Both the position numbers and the translations under genes were made by a program. DNA of 12,813 bases from contig JASLGC010000204.1 of assembly GCA_030150335.1 (NCBI GenBank), forward strand, positions 1 through 12,813, read 5' to 3'. Shown one piece after another: positions 1-6,637 of this stretch (the first letter of the stretch is position 1; every line of letters starts with the position of its first letter). Source of the stretch: Flavobacterium sp. GTDB taxonomy: Bacteria; Bacteroidota; Bacteroidia; Flavobacteriales; Flavobacteriaceae. The notes beneath the pieces were generated by a model that was given only the letters and a program-made list of their open reading frames with translations, searched no databases and was not told the origin of the DNA.

Positions 1-897
1 TTCTTGGGGTCTTCTACAGGAAATATGTTGGTAGATAATCAAGATGTTTTGGAGAAAATCTTTTCAAGTACATCAATGCTTATCGCTGTTCACGCAGAAG
101 ATGAAAGTACTATTCAGAAAAACTTAGCACATTATAAGGAACAATACGGAGATGATATTCCTGTAAAATACCACCCAATTATCAGAAGTGAAGATGCTTG
201 TTATATTTCTTCATCTAAGGCAATTGAATTAGCTAAGAAAACAGGTGCAAGACTTCACGTATTTCACGTTTCAACTGCAAAAGAAACTGAATTGTTTAGA
301 AATGATATTCCATTAAAAGACAAGAAGATTACAGCAGAAGTTTGTGTACATCACCTTTGGTTTACTGATAAGGATTATGATACCAAAGGAAACTTTATCA
401 AATGGAACCCAGCAGTAAAAACAGAGCAAGATAAAGAAGGTTTGTGGAAAGCTCTAAATGATGGACGTATTGATGTAATCGCTACTGATCACGCACCTCA
501 TACACTGGAAGAAAAAAGTAAAGCTTACACTTCAGCACCATCTGGAGGACCATTGGTTCAGCACGCTTTAGTTTCTTTGTTTGAAGCTCATAAACAAGGC
601 AGATTGTCAATTGAAACAATTGTTGAGAAAACTGCACATAACCCTGCAATTTTATTCCAAGTAGAAAAGAGAGGATTTATCAAAGAAGGATATCACGCAG
701 ATATTGCCATTGTTGATGTAGAACAATCTTGGGAAGTAAATAAAGACAATATTTTATATAAATGTGGATGGTCTCCATTTGAAGGAGAGCAATTCAGTTC
801 TAAAATTACACATACATTCGTAAACGGCTTTTTAGCTTATGAAGATGGAAAAGTAAAAGAAGAACACAAAGGACAACGATTATTGTTTGTTAGATAA
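1..897 (+). CDS. pyrC: Dihydroorotase, 3' part (5' end outside window)
   Basis: Dihydroorotase is a cytoplasmic zinc enzyme that closes N-carbamoyl-aspartate to dihydroorotate in pyrimidine synthesis. The frame is open from base 1 and gives 298 residues. The family is usually about 420-450 residues, so roughly the first third is missing, including the N-terminal HxH metal site and probably the carboxylated lysine. Still visible are the histidine in VHAED (near residue 31), the histidine of FHVST (near 88-91), and the catalytic aspartate in ATDHAPH (near 163), followed by a typical C-terminal amidohydrolase segment with HADIAIVD. The apparent TTG at base 4 is internal, because the conserved GSSTGNML segment lies in mid-protein in this family. 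The next gene starts 16 bp downstream on the same strand, which suggests cotranscription. A hydantoinase or allantoinase paralogue is possible, but the ATDHAPHT signature favours dihydroorotase. Confidence 0.93.
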   Translation, partial: FLGSSTGNMLVDNQDVLEKIFSSTSMLIAVHAEDESTIQKNLAHYKEQYGDDIPVKYHPIIRSEDACYISSSKAIELAKKTGARLHVFHVSTAKETELFRNDIPLKDKKITAEVCVHHLWFTDKDYDTKGNFIKWNPAVKTEQDKEGLWKALNDGRIDVIATDHAPHTLEEKSKAYTSAPSGGPLVQHALVSLFEAHKQGRLSIETIVEKTAHNPAILFQVEKRGFIKEGYHADIAIVDVEQSWEVNKDNILYKCGWSPFEGEQFSSKITHTFVNGFLAYEDGKVKEEHKGQRLLFVR

Positions 898-913
898 AAA
901 AGAAAAGAATCAG

Positions 914-1411
914 ATGAATAAGTTTTTAGTAGTATTAGCTGCATTGGCTTTGGGTTCATGTAGTAATGAATTAAAAAAGCCAACACCTTTTATTGAAGAA
1001 CAGAAAATGGAGAATATTCTATTTGATATGTCTTTGTTGTACTCTATTGAGAGTGTAAGTGCTTACGCAAGAGAAGATAGTTTACCTCAAATAGATATAA
1101 ACTCTGTTTTAAAGAAATATGATATTGACAGTTTAACTTTTGTTAATAACAACAAATATTATATTGAACTAAAAGAGGGAGTGTATCACAACATGCAAGA
1201 GAATATTAGTAAAAAACTGGAAGCTCTAAAAATAGTTACTGATTCTTTAATTGTTCAAGAACAAGAACAACAAGATAAAGAAAAAGATGAAGTCAGAAAG
1301 CAATTAGAAGAAAAGCTAAAAGAGAAAAACGAATCTCAATCTAATGAGAAGAATGCTCTTGAACTTTCTGCAGATGATATGAAGCTACAGAAGGTAAATA
1401 AGCTTGAATAG
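914..1411 (+). CDS. DUF4296 domain-containing lipoprotein
   Basis: This is a 165-residue predicted lipoprotein of unknown function. Residues 1-15 form a short signal peptide and the lipobox LGSC puts the lipidated cysteine at residue 16. The segment around residues 25-105 (KMENILFDMSLLYSIESV onward) matches the DUF4296 family of Bacteroidota as I know it. Residues from about 115 on are a highly charged Glu/Lys/Gln tail, probably a coiled coil. I chose the ATG at 914. A TTG at 887 in the same frame would start inside the dihydroorotase gene and put nine charged residues before the signal peptide. The gene follows dihydroorotase by 16 bp, so it is probably in the same operon. Its last 71 bases overlap the end of the convergent epimerase gene. 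The family call is good; no function is known to me. Confidence 0.85.
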   Translation: MNKFLVVLAALALGSCSNELKKPTPFIEEQKMENILFDMSLLYSIESVSAYAREDSLPQIDINSVLKKYDIDSLTFVNNNKYYIELKEGVYHNMQENISKKLEALKIVTDSLIVQEQEQQDKEKDEVRKQLEEKLKEKNESQSNEKNALELSADDMKLQKVNKLE

Positions 1412-2363
1412 GTTCAAACTGAAATGAAATAGCTTGAGTCACTTTTGAGTTATCATAAATATATTTAGAATGAGAAGCTTGCGCGATTGATCGTGTAAAG
1501 CTTCTTTTTTTTCTGGTAACCAAAGAAACAAAATAATCTAACCTCCAAGCTAAATTACAATGCGTAACTGTAGCATTAATCGTAGGTCTTTTTTTGCGCA
1601 TTAAATCTGCAATTTGATTAATTAGTTCTTGATAACTTAGATTGTCAGAAACTAATGTAAAACGCTCATTTACTACATCACTTTGCATAAGAGCATGCAT
1701 TGCTTTTGCTACATCAGTAGCACTTACTATTGCAGCCATTCCCTTTGTATAGAACGGGAAATCCTTAGATACTTTGTGGAAGAATTCATTACTTCCTTCA
1801 TTGTTGAAGCCAACACCGAAAATAATACCAGGATTTACAATTACTACATTCAATCCCTCTTGTGTTCCACGCCAAACTTCCATTTCAGCACCAAACTTAG
1901 TAATGGCATAATCACTGTGGTAAAGTTCAGGATTCCAATCTGTTTTTTCAGTAACTACATTATCAGCATTAAGAGTTTCTCCTAAAGCAGCAATAGAACT
2001 AACGAAGCAGAATTTCTTAACATTAAAATCAATAGATAGATTAACAAGGTTAGCAGTTCCTTCTATATTCGTTTTGCGCAATTTCTTTTCATCTCTTGGG
2101 TCAAAAGAAACAAGGGCAGCACAATGATAGACATAATCAACATTTTGAAAAGCTTCCTCTAAAGCAGGAATATCTGTAATGTCAGCTTTCACCCATTCTA
2201 TTTTCAAGAACAAATGATCTGCATTTTTAAGGGTAAAGAAAGATTTAGTTTTCTTAATACTATCCTCATTTCTATAAATAGCACGAACCGCATCTTCTGT
2301 CTGAAGAAGATGTAGCAATAAATGTGTGCCGACTAAACCTGTTGCTCCTGTTATTAGTATCAT
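1341..2363 (-). CDS. NAD-dependent epimerase/dehydratase (extended SDR)
   Basis: This 340-residue protein is an extended short-chain dehydrogenase/reductase with an N-terminal Rossmann fold. The nucleotide-binding motif GATGLVG lies at residues 6-12, an NxDYVYHCAA strand at about 75-83, a serine pair in FVSSIAA at 122-123, and the catalytic YAITK at 152-156. Such enzymes act on nucleotide sugars, flavonoid-like or sterol-like substrates; nothing here identifies the substrate. I start it at the ATG at 2363 because MILITGATGLVG is the usual beginning of the family. The frame also has a TTG at 2375, which lies inside a likely -7 promoter box. The C-terminal residues lie over the 3' end of the DUF4296 gene on the other strand. 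It is transcribed away from tyrS. Confidence 0.9.
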   Translation of the reverse strand: MILITGATGLVGTHLLLHLLQTEDAVRAIYRNEDSIKKTKSFFTLKNADHLFLKIEWVKADITDIPALEEAFQNVDYVYHCAALVSFDPRDEKKLRKTNIEGTANLVNLSIDFNVKKFCFVSSIAALGETLNADNVVTEKTDWNPELYHSDYAITKFGAEMEVWRGTQEGLNVVIVNPGIIFGVGFNNEGSNEFFHKVSKDFPFYTKGMAAIVSATDVAKAMHALMQSDVVNERFTLVSDNLSYQELINQIADLMRKKRPTINATVTHCNLAWRLDYFVSLVTRKKRSFTRSIAQASHSKYIYDNSKVTQAISFQFEPIQAYLPSVASYHLQKVQEHSSH

Positions 2364-2372
2364 ATCCTTAGA

Positions 2373-2380
2373 CAAAAATA
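2373..2380 (-). promoter_or_regulatory. Possible -7 promoter box of the epimerase gene
   Basis: On the minus strand the bases read TATTTTTG, a full match to the Bacteroidota -7 consensus TAnnTTTG. Only nine bases separate it from the ATG at 2363, so the transcript would be almost leaderless. The nearest upstream TTG (complement of 2395-2397) is 14 bp away, shorter than the usual 17-23 bp. The call rests mainly on the -7 box. Confidence 0.35.
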
Positions 2381-2497
2381 AGTGATATGTTTTACAATAT
2401 GAAAAATTCTATGAGAAACTTAAAAAGGAACGCCCGTATTATCAATATCTAATGAATAAAAATAAAAAACGAATAAAAGTGCAAGGTTTGAGGAAAA

Positions 2498-2531
2498 TTG
2501 TTCCATACCGTAGGGTTTTGAGCTATCTTTG
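2498..2531 (+). promoter_or_regulatory. Promoter of tyrS (Bacteroidota sigma type)
   Basis: TATCTTTG at 2524-2531 matches the -7 consensus TAnnTTTG exactly, and TTG at 2498-2500 is a candidate -33 element with a 23-bp spacer, at the upper end of the accepted range. The start codon of tyrS is 16 bp after the box, so the leader is only a few bases long. There is no Shine-Dalgarno site, as is common in this phylum. Confidence 0.6.
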
Positions 2532-2547
2532 TGAAAAATATAATTAA

Positions 2548-3840
2548 ATGAAAAATTTTATTGAAGAAGTGACTTGGAGAGGAATGCTCCACGACGTTAT
2601 GCCAGGCACTGAAGAACATTTGATGGAGCAGATGCGTGTGGCGTATGTGGGAATTGACCCAACAGCGGATTCATTGCATATTGGACATTTAGTGAGTGTT
2701 ATGCTTTTGAAGCACTTTCAATTAGCAGGGCACAAGCCTTATGCTTTAGTAGGTGGTGCTACAGGTATGGTTGGTGACCCTTCTGGAAAATCTAATGAAA
2801 GAAATTTATTAGATGAAGAAACGCTTCGTCATAATCAAAATGCAATCAAAGATCAGCTTAGCCGCTTCTTAGATTTTAACTCTGGTGCTGAAAATGCAGC
2901 TGTTTTAGTAAACAACTACGATTGGATGAAAGACTTCTCTTTCTTAGAGTTTATTAGAACAATTGGTAAACACATCACTGTTAACTATATGATGGCGAAA
3001 GATTCTGTAAAGAAACGTCTTAATGGAGAGTTCCAAGATGGTATGTCTTTCACAGAGTTCTGTTACCAATTATTACAAGGGTATGACTTTTTACACTTAT
3101 TCCAAAACGAGAAGATTACTTTACAAATGGGAGGTTCTGACCAATGGGGGAACATCACAACAGGTACTGAGTTAATCCGTAGAACAATCAGTGAGAAAGC
3201 GTATGCTTTAACTTGTCCGTTGATTACAAAAGCAGATGGTACTAAGTTTGGTAAAACAGAGGGTGGTAATATTTGGTTATCTGCTAAATATACTTCTCCT
3301 TACAAATTCTACCAATACTGGGTAAACGTATCTGATGCTGATGCTGAAAAGTATATCAAAATCTTTACTTTCATTTCTCGTGAAGAAATTGAAGCATTGA
3401 CTAAAGAGCATGCAGAAGCACCTCATTTACGCGTTTTACAGAAGCGTTTAGCTGCGGAAGTAACTACAATGGTTCACGGTGCTGAGAACTTAGAAAACGC
3501 TATTAAAGCGTCTAATATCTTATTTGGTAATTCAACGTCTGATGATTTAAAACAATTAGATGCACAAACTTTCTTAGAAGTGTTTGACGGTGTACCACAA
3601 GCAGAAGTAGAAAGAGCAGATATCGAAGCTGGATTAACAATTGTTGATGCATTAGCTGGAAAATCTAACTTCTTACCTTCAAATGGTGAAGCACGTCGTT
3701 CTTTACAAGCTAACTCTATCTCTGTAAATAGAGAGAAAGTAGGTGAAGATTACGTAATCAACACAAATGATTTGATTAATAATCAATTCGTATTATTACA
3801 AAAAGGAAAGAAAAACTATTTTATTTTACACGTAAAATAA
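2548..3840 (+). CDS. tyrS: Tyrosyl-tRNA synthetase
   Basis: This cytoplasmic class I aminoacyl-tRNA synthetase charges tRNA-Tyr with tyrosine. The 430-residue length is normal for the bacterial enzyme. Residues 34-47 hold YVGIDPTADSLHIGH with the HIGH signature at 44-47. GGSDQWGN at 195-202 is the tyrosine- and ATP-contacting segment, and KFGKT at 233-237 is the TyrRS form of the KMSKS loop. The C-terminal part from about residue 365 is an S4-like RNA-binding domain (NGEARRSLQANSISVN). The ATG start at 2548 is supported by the family N-terminus and by the promoter just upstream. It is a single-gene unit between a divergent epimerase gene and a hairpin terminator. I see no T-box or other leader that would regulate it. 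Confidence 0.98.
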   Translation: MKNFIEEVTWRGMLHDVMPGTEEHLMEQMRVAYVGIDPTADSLHIGHLVSVMLLKHFQLAGHKPYALVGGATGMVGDPSGKSNERNLLDEETLRHNQNAIKDQLSRFLDFNSGAENAAVLVNNYDWMKDFSFLEFIRTIGKHITVNYMMAKDSVKKRLNGEFQDGMSFTEFCYQLLQGYDFLHLFQNEKITLQMGGSDQWGNITTGTELIRRTISEKAYALTCPLITKADGTKFGKTEGGNIWLSAKYTSPYKFYQYWVNVSDADAEKYIKIFTFISREEIEALTKEHAEAPHLRVLQKRLAAEVTTMVHGAENLENAIKASNILFGNSTSDDLKQLDAQTFLEVFDGVPQAEVERADIEAGLTIVDALAGKSNFLPSNGEARRSLQANSISVNREKVGEDYVINTNDLINNQFVLLQKGKKNYFILHVK

Positions 3841-3863
3841 GCGATAGTTTAGATTCAAATACC

Positions 3864-3889
3864 ATAGTAGGATGTAAATGTCCTATTAC
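3864..3889 (+). other. Weak hairpin after tyrS
   Basis: Bases 3865-3872 and 3881-3888 form an eight-pair stem (TAGTAGGA with TCCTATTA, one G-U pair) around an eight-base loop. No T-run follows, so it is not a terminator by itself. It may help end or stabilise the tyrS mRNA ahead of the stronger hairpin 8 bp further on. Confidence 0.3.
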
Positions 3890-3895
3890 TAATAT

Positions 3896-3926
3896 AAAAG
3901 GGCTGCTCATTGAGCAGCCCTTTTTT
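3896..3926 (+). terminator. Terminator after tyrS, probably bidirectional
   Basis: GGGCTGCTC at 3900-3908 pairs perfectly with GAGCAGCCC at 3912-3920 around a three-base loop, and flanking AAAA/TTTT extends the stem to 13 pairs. Six T residues (3921-3926) follow on the plus strand. On the minus strand the T-run is four long, so the same hairpin can also end the usp transcript, whose stop codon lies just beside it at 3929. Confidence 0.92.
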
Positions 3927-3928
3927 GA

Positions 3929-4801
3929 TTATTTAGATTCTTTTACAAAAAGCAAACAAGTACTTGTTGCCTTGTGGAAGAGGTGGTTTGCCACACTTCC
4001 CATAAAGATTTCTTTTATACCTGTAGATCCCTTAACACCTAAGATCATTAAGTCAGCTTTCTGTCTTCTTGCATATTGTAGTAATGCAGTAGAAATACTC
4101 TTGTCTTCAGCAGGTACTATCTCGATATCTGAGTAATTAGCGTACTTTTTATCCCACTTTTGTTTTTTCTCAGTAATATCTTCTCTCGATATTTTCTCAA
4201 TTTCTTTATTCGTCATACTCGAGTAGAATCCCCAGTACAATTTAGAAATGTGAATTGCCGAGTGCTGAATCTTCTGTCCTTTAGAATTGTTTTTAAAGCG
4301 ATCTGCCCACGTCATAATAGGCGTTGTATATTTAGAGAAGTCAATCGCATCGATAATGTTTGTAATTGGTACGTGATATGTTTCAGGCACAAGTAGAGTA
4401 GCAGAAGGTAAAATGCGAATTAACTTTTGAGCCAATCCTCCATTTCCTTCAAGCTCTTGTTTGTTACCCAATACAAGCATGTCAAATGGTTGTTTCTTAG
4501 AAATGTTGATGAAAGCGATTTCAGAATAACTCTCTAATTTCACAAGAACTTCAAAAGCATACGTAGCTCCAGATTCTTCAATTTGTTTAGTAACACGTTG
4601 AACTATTTTTGATTGAATTAATTCAATTCGTTCAGGAAGTAATAATTCTTTAGGTAGTTCACCAAGTTTTAAATTGTGTAGAAAAGTAACCTTTTCAAAA
4701 TTTAAAATATGGTCTAACACCTGCATATATTGAATTAGGTAATGGTCCATTTCGGATAAGTCAATACCTACGATTATATTTAAAGGTTTATTAGTTGTCA
4801 T
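3929..4801 (-). CDS. Universal stress protein, two UspA domains
   Basis: This is a 290-residue cytoplasmic protein made of two UspA folds, about 1-140 and 145-290. The first begins with NIIVGIDLS and ends with SATLLVPE; the second starts at about NIIDAIDFS and ends with STCLLFVKE. The C-terminal domain carries the nucleotide-binding signature G-x2-G-x9-G-S at 255-269 (GVKG, then GS at 268-269). The matching site in the first domain (GNKQELEGN) is degenerate, so probably only one domain binds ATP. Starting 6 bp after the stop codon of the BCCT transporter gene, it is almost certainly translated from the same mRNA. Usp proteins are often encoded beside transporters and in some cases control them; that role here is an inference. 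The exact ligand and trigger are unknown. Confidence 0.93.
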   Translation of the reverse strand: MTTNKPLNIIVGIDLSEMDHYLIQYMQVLDHILNFEKVTFLHNLKLGELPKELLLPERIELIQSKIVQRVTKQIEESGATYAFEVLVKLESYSEIAFINISKKQPFDMLVLGNKQELEGNGGLAQKLIRILPSATLLVPETYHVPITNIIDAIDFSKYTTPIMTWADRFKNNSKGQKIQHSAIHISKLYWGFYSSMTNKEIEKISREDITEKKQKWDKKYANYSDIEIVPAEDKSISTALLQYARRQKADLMILGVKGSTGIKEIFMGSVANHLFHKATSTCLLFVKESK

Positions 4802-4807
4802 CTTGTA

Positions 4808-6394
4808 CTATTTTTGTTGTTCGTCAATTAAGTCAGAGATAATGTCTTTATAACTTTTCTCTTGTCTTGACTTCAATTTCTTATTTTGTTTATTCAATTC
4901 TTCTTGTAGTCCTTTTTGCAAGCTATAACACATTACTAAGAGTATTACCGCAAAAGGTAAACCAGTAATAATTACAGCTGTTTGCAAGGCATCTAATCCA
5001 CCACCCCATAGTAGTACAATTGCGATGAACCCTTGCGTAAATGACCAGAAAACTCTTTGCCATACTGGTGATTCTCCAAAACTACCTGAAGTAATATTGT
5101 CAACTACAAGCGAACCTGAATCCGATGAAGTAATAAAGAACGAGAAGATAAGAACGATAGCTATAATTGATAAGAACTTAGCCAATGGGAAGTTCTCTAA
5201 GAAAACGAATAACGCTGTAGAGATATCATCTTTTACTGCTGCTACCATAGTTAAGTCACCAGATAGAATCATGTGCAATGCACTTCCTCCAAATACATTC
5301 ATCCAAAGTAAAGTGATTAGTCCAGGTACAATTAATACACCTAAGATGAATTCTTTTACCGTTCTACCTTTAGAAATACGAGCAATAAAACTACCTACGA
5401 ATGGAGACCATGCGATCCACCAAGCCCAGTAGAAAATAGTCCAGACATTCTGCCAACCATTGCCTAAATACGTTTCATTCCACGTACTGATATCAATGAA
5501 ATTAGCTAAATAAGAACCAGTATTTTGTACATATCCTTTTAGAATAAACAAGGTTGGCCCTAAGAAAAATATCATTAACATGAATACTGAAGCAATATAC
5601 ATGTTAGCGGTACTTAGTATTTTGACACCTTTATCTAATCCAGAGAATACGGATACCGTTGCAATTGAGATTACCACAAGGATAATTCCTGCTTGCATTA
5701 ATGGAGAGATTTCCCACCCATATAAGTAGTTAAGTCCAGCAGTAATTTGGGTAACTCCTAAACCTAAAGAAGTAGATAAACCAAATACAGTGGCTAATGT
5801 TGATAAGATATCAATAATGTGTCCCCACCAACCGTGTATTTTTTCTCCCCAGAAAGGGTAAAATAACGAACGGAAAGTCATGGGTAGTTTTCTATTGAAA
5901 CCAAAGAAAGCAAGGGCTAAACCTACCATTGCATAAATGGCCCAAGCGTGAAGTCCCCAGTGTAAACTTGTAAATTCCATAGCTTGTACAGCTGCTTCAA
6001 TTTCATTGTCCACAGGGCGAGGAGGAGTTCCAAAGTGAGAAACGGGTTCTGCAATACTAAAGAACATAATACCAATCCCCATTCCGGTACTGAATAGCAT
6101 GGCAAACCACGAACCTTTACTAAATTCCGGTTCTGCTTCTTCGCCACCTAAGCGAATCTTACCGAATTTACTAAAAGCAAGGTAAATTGCAAAGATTAAA
6201 ATAACGTTTACAGTTAGAACAAAGAACCACCCAAAATTGGTAGTTACTGCATTTTGAGCTACTGCAAACCAAGGTCCTACTTTTGTAGGGAATAAGACAC
6301 ATACTGCAATTAAAGCGATAATCAGTAAAATTGAAGTAATGAATACAGGAGGATTAATAACTAATTGTTTGTTGTCAATTAATTTTTTTAACAT
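4808..6394 (-). CDS. BCCT family transporter (betaine/choline/carnitine type)
   Basis: This 528-residue inner-membrane transporter imports quaternary ammonium osmolytes or related compounds. About 12 hydrophobic segments span residues 15 to 490. The glycine-rich GMGIGIMFF motif at 104-112 matches the substrate and sodium segment of BetP. HWGLHAW..Y at 145-154 and FYWAWWIAWSPFVG at 321-334 supply the aromatic box: W146, W151 and Y154 have the spacing of W189, W194 and Y197 in BetP, and W325, W326 and W329 match the TM8 tryptophans. This complete box favours glycine betaine or a similar cation over other substrates, by inference. The charged C-terminal tail (about 495-528) could take part in osmosensing, as in BetP. 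The ATG at 6394 fits the family. The usp gene follows after 6 bp. Confidence 0.95.
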   Translation of the reverse strand: MLKKLIDNKQLVINPPVFITSILLIIALIAVCVLFPTKVGPWFAVAQNAVTTNFGWFFVLTVNVILIFAIYLAFSKFGKIRLGGEEAEPEFSKGSWFAMLFSTGMGIGIMFFSIAEPVSHFGTPPRPVDNEIEAAVQAMEFTSLHWGLHAWAIYAMVGLALAFFGFNRKLPMTFRSLFYPFWGEKIHGWWGHIIDILSTLATVFGLSTSLGLGVTQITAGLNYLYGWEISPLMQAGIILVVISIATVSVFSGLDKGVKILSTANMYIASVFMLMIFFLGPTLFILKGYVQNTGSYLANFIDISTWNETYLGNGWQNVWTIFYWAWWIAWSPFVGSFIARISKGRTVKEFILGVLIVPGLITLLWMNVFGGSALHMILSGDLTMVAAVKDDISTALFVFLENFPLAKFLSIIAIVLIFSFFITSSDSGSLVVDNITSGSFGESPVWQRVFWSFTQGFIAIVLLWGGGLDALQTAVIITGLPFAVILLVMCYSLQKGLQEELNKQNKKLKSRQEKSYKDIISDLIDEQQK

Positions 6395-6490
6395 GAGTTA
6401 TACTATTTATAATTAATAATGATAACCCAGTACTTTGAAGGTAATAAGGATCATTTTTCTCTAAATCGAAAAAATGATAAAGCAAAATAT

Positions 6491-6560
6491 AGTAGTGTAT
6501 TTTTTACTTAGACGTTTTATAAGTGAGGGTAATAATAAGTAGTGTTTTTACTTAAAAACG
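6491..6560. repeat. Short imperfect direct repeat upstream of the BCCT gene
   Basis: AGTAGTG followed by a T-run, ACTTA and ACG occurs at 6491-6514 and again at 6538-6560, with start points 47 bp apart. It lies 97-166 bp before the BCCT start codon in the only upstream space of the operon, so it may be a regulator site. The high AT content makes a chance match possible. I found no clean -7 box on the minus strand in this gap. Confidence 0.35.
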
Positions 6561-6587
6561 ATCCTAATAAAAAGCACTGAATTGAAT

Positions 6588-6625
6588 AAAAAAACGGTTA
6601 CGTCCTTTTGAGAGTAACCGTTTTT
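6588..6625 (-). terminator. Terminator after pruA
   Basis: CGGTTAC at 6595-6601 pairs with GTAACCG at 6614-6620, extended by AAAAA/TTTTT to a 12-bp stem around a 12-base loop. On the minus strand the stem is followed by a run of seven T residues (complement of 6588-6594). It starts 12 bp after the pruA stop codon and separates pruA from the BCCT-usp unit. Confidence 0.88.
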
Positions 6626-6637
6626 AAATATTTTAGA

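Noticed and set aside
887..913. TTG start for the DUF4296 protein
   Set aside because: It would overlap the dihydroorotase end and place charged residues before an otherwise standard lipoprotein signal peptide. The ATG at 914 fits better.
2364..2375. TTG start for the epimerase
   Set aside because: The TTG lies in the likely -7 promoter box, and the family normally starts right before the ILITGATG strand, at the ATG at 2363.
5025..5432. 135-codon plus-strand open frame
   Set aside because: It lies fully inside the BCCT transporter gene on the opposite strand and its product has no domain pattern; the transporter frame is clearly the coding one.
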